Source of the DNA: Nocardiopsis sp. YSL2
GTDB taxonomy: Bacteria; Actinomycetota; Actinomycetes; Streptosporangiales; Streptosporangiaceae
Assembly: GCF_030555055.1 (NCBI RefSeq)
Contig: NZ_JAMOAO010000001.1
Span: 2,480,001-2,544,000 of the forward strand
Direction of reading: 5' to 3'
DNA: 64,000 bases
Within the stretch, counting starts at the first letter, position 1, and every line of letters starts with the position of its first letter. The notes below the pieces were generated by a model, which searched no databases, had not been told where the DNA came from, and saw nothing but the letters and a program-made list of their open reading frames with translations. The position numbers were made by a program, and so were the translations under genes. Positions 62,412-64,000 of this stretch are shown here, piece by piece.

Positions 62412-63359
62412 TCAGGCCGCGCCGCGGAAGGTGCGCCGGTAGGCGACCGGGGAGACGCCGATCGCCGCGTGGAGGTGCTGGCGCAGGGACGTTCCCGTGG
62501 CGAAGCCCACCTGGGTCGCGATCTCGTCCACCGGGAGGTCGCAGGACTCCAGCAGGTGCCGCGCACGTTCGACGCGCTGGCGGATCAGCCAGCGACCGGG
62601 GCTCGTCCCGACCTCGTCGTGGAAGCGGCGGGAGAAGGTGCGCGCGCTCATGCGGGCGTGGGCGGCCAGGTCGGCCAGGGACAGCGGTTCGTGCAGGCGC
62701 TCCAGCGCCCACTGGCGGGTGGCGGAGGTCCCGTCGTCGGGCGCTTCCGGGACCGGCCGCTCGATGTACTGGGCCTGACCTCCGTCACGCCAGGGCGGCA
62801 CCACGCACACGCGCGCCACGTGGTTGGCGACCTCGCTGCCGTGATCGGCGCGGATCAGGTGCAGGCACACGTCCACACCGGACGCGGCACCCGCCGAGGT
62901 CAGCACGTCGCCGTCGTCGACGAACAGCACGTCCGGGTCCACGTCCACGTTCGGATACCACCGGCGGAAGACGTCCGCCAGGCACCAGTGGGTGGTGGCG
63001 GGCCGGCCGTCCAGGCGGCCCGCGGCGGCGAGCACGAAGGCGCCCGTGCAGATGGACACCACGCGGGTTCCGGGGCGGATCCGCGCCAGCGCGGAGGCGA
63101 GGTCCGGGGACAGCTCGCGCTCGATCCTGGCGGAGTCATAGGGCGGGATCACCACGGTGTCCGCGGTGCCCAGTAGCTCGGACCCGTGCTCCACGGTGAG
63201 CGAGAAGTCGGCGTTGGTGACCACCGGCCCGCCGTCGACGGAACAGGTGAGGACCTCGTAGCGCCCCTCGGCGCATCCGAAGACGCGGTTCGGGATGCCC
63301 AGTTCGAACGGGTACACCCCGGCCAGGGCGAGGACGACGACTCTATGGGGACGCGACAT
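62412..63359 (-). CDS. GlxA-type AraC-family regulator with DJ-1/PfpI domain
   Basis: 315 residues. The N-terminal DJ-1/PfpI-like domain (about 1-170) has the nucleophile-elbow-like VVSICTGAFVLAAAG and ends ATTHW. The C-terminal AraC double helix-turn-helix covers about 215-315 (LADLAAHARMSARTFSRRFHDEVGTSPGRWLIRQR; PVDEIATQVGFATGTSLRQHLHAAIGVSP). TAGGAT ends 6 bases before the ATG with no ribosome site, so the transcript may be leaderless. Divergent from, and probably regulator of, the quinone-oxidoreductase-like gene. Confidence 0.9.
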   Translation of the reverse strand: MSRPHRVVVLALAGVYPFELGIPNRVFGCAEGRYEVLTCSVDGGPVVTNADFSLTVEHGSELLGTADTVVIPPYDSARIERELSPDLASALARIRPGTRVVSICTGAFVLAAAGRLDGRPATTHWCLADVFRRWYPNVDVDPDVLFVDDGDVLTSAGAASGVDVCLHLIRADHGSEVANHVARVCVVPPWRDGGQAQYIERPVPEAPDDGTSATRQWALERLHEPLSLADLAAHARMSARTFSRRFHDEVGTSPGRWLIRQRVERARHLLESCDLPVDEIATQVGFATGTSLRQHLHAAIGVSPVAYRRTFRGAA

Positions 63360-63365
63360 GGCACG

Positions 63366-63392
63366 ATCCTATCGAAAAACGGCAATCTTGCC
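63366..63392 (-). promoter_or_regulatory. promoter/operator between the GlxA-type regulator and oxidoreductase
   Basis: TAGGAT (63371-63366) is a likely -10 of the regulator gene. GGCAATCTTGCC at 63381-63392 is a palindrome over its -35 region and may be the regulator's own operator. Confidence 0.45.
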
Positions 63393-63428
63393 ATGGCCGT
63401 GGCGCGGAGTCTCGGCCAGGCTTGAGCC

Positions 63429-64000
63429 ATGAACGAGAACACGAACGACGCCCCCACCATGCGCGCCATCAGCCAGGACGTCCACGGCGGCCCCGAGGTC
63501 CTCACCGAGACCACCGTGCCCCGGCCGGCCCCCGGCCCCAGCCAGATCCTGGTCGCCGTCCACGCCGGCGGCCTGAACCCCACGGACTGGAAGCACCGCG
63601 CCGCCGGCCTGTTCCTCGATCGGCTTCCGCTGGTCCTGGGCTGGGACGTCTCCGGCGTCGTCGAGGCCGTCGGCTACGGCGTCACCATCTTCAAGCCGGG
63701 CGACCGGGTCTTCGGCATGCTCCCCTACCCCCACGGAGTGGGAGCGCACGCCGAGTACGCCGTCGGGCCCGCCCGCGCGTTCACCCACAAGCCGGACGGC
63801 ATCGACCACGTTCAGGCCGGTGCGCTTCCGCTCGCCGCGCTCACCGCCTACCAGGCGCTGGTCGACACGGCCGGTGTCGGGAACGGGACACGGGTCCTCG
63901 TGCACGCCGCGGCCGGCGGTGTGGGCCACCTCGCCGTGCAGATCGCCAAGGCCCGCGGGGCCCACGTCATCGGCACGGCCAGTGCCGGCAAGCACGACTT
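63429..64000 (+). CDS. NADP-dependent oxidoreductase, quinone reductase/zinc-free MDR type, cut by the window end
   Basis: The ATG at 63429 opens a frame that stays open for 190 codons to the window end. The GroES-like domain reads ILVAVHAGGLNPTDWKHRAAG and LGWDVSGVVEAVGYGVTIFKPGDRVFGM. The nucleotide-binding motif LVHAAAGGVGHLAVQIAKARGAHVIGTAS is typical of quinone oxidoreductases. No zinc-ligand cysteines are seen. The C-terminal third is missing. Divergent from the GlxA-type regulator. Confidence 0.87.
   Translation, partial: MNENTNDAPTMRAISQDVHGGPEVLTETTVPRPAPGPSQILVAVHAGGLNPTDWKHRAAGLFLDRLPLVLGWDVSGVVEAVGYGVTIFKPGDRVFGMLPYPHGVGAHAEYAVGPARAFTHKPDGIDHVQAGALPLAALTAYQALVDTAGVGNGTRVLVHAAAGGVGHLAVQIAKARGAHVIGTASAGKHD

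Overview
The window is high-GC actinobacterial chromosome. Most genes use GTG or ATG starts, stop/start overlaps of the GTGA or ATGA type are frequent, and the ribosomal RNA order is 16S-23S-5S without a tRNA in the spacer. The XRE/DUF5753-DUF397 cassette, the InhA-type enoyl reductase and the BkdABC complex fit a filamentous actinomycete. Nocardiopsaceae (Nocardiopsis) is my best guess from gene style, but this is inference, not proof.

Layout. 1-4.6 kb: a cut-off gene end, a 31-codon candidate small gene, and an iron(III) ABC transporter operon (minus strand) preceded by DtxR/IdeR-type iron boxes. 4.9-10.4 kb: an rRNA operon on the minus strand with promoter, leader, 23S processing stem and terminator. 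10.8-14.4 kb: a putative envelope oxidative-stress locus. A methionine/acidic-repeat lipoprotein and a membrane-anchored molybdopterin oxidoreductase lie divergent from a SigK-type ECF sigma factor and an RskA-type anti-sigma factor. 14.6-22.6 kb: an acyl-CoA synthetase, an OhrR-type MarR regulator, a secreted PHB-depolymerase-like esterase, a 3-hydroxybutyrate dehydrogenase-like SDR, a GAF/PucR regulator and a hydrolase. 22.5-27.8 kb: an accessory segment with an XRE regulator, a GNAT, a frameshifted gene, three overlapping small genes, an XRE/DUF5753 regulator with two DUF397 genes, and an IS30-family element. 27.8-32.7 kb: a branched-chain amino-acid/urea-type ABC transporter. 32.8-37.2 kb: a PASTA pseudokinase with a chitin-binding-like C-terminus, divergent from an ADP-ribosylglycohydrolase, then a second frameshifted gene and a YbaK-like protein. 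37.4-47.3 kb: amine catabolism, with an APC permease, copper amine oxidase, aldehyde dehydrogenase, GMC oxidoreductase, FeaR-like AraC regulator and the bifunctional PaaZ of phenylacetate degradation. 47.5-52.3 kb: Nudix, TetR/hydrolase pair, MFS/MerR pair and FabI/InhA. 52.5-56.1 kb: bkdABC branched-chain 2-oxoacid dehydrogenase. 56.3-64 kb: a Kelch-like lipoprotein, a phosphoribosyltransferase, a perfect parS core, an MHS transporter, two convergent CBS-BON proteins, a GlxA-type regulator and a quinone-oxidoreductase-like gene cut by the window end.

The main candidate for an undescribed system is the SigK/RskA - molybdoenzyme - Met-rich lipoprotein locus. It has the same logic as the proteobacterial SigF/NrsF-YedY1-MrpX hypochlorite-scavenging system, but with unrelated-looking actinobacterial parts. 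Other items of note are the PASTA pseudokinase fusion, a family of octamer tandem repeats just downstream of stop codons, a parS site, a 1.4-kb direct-repeat-flanked cassette and two single-base frameshifts.
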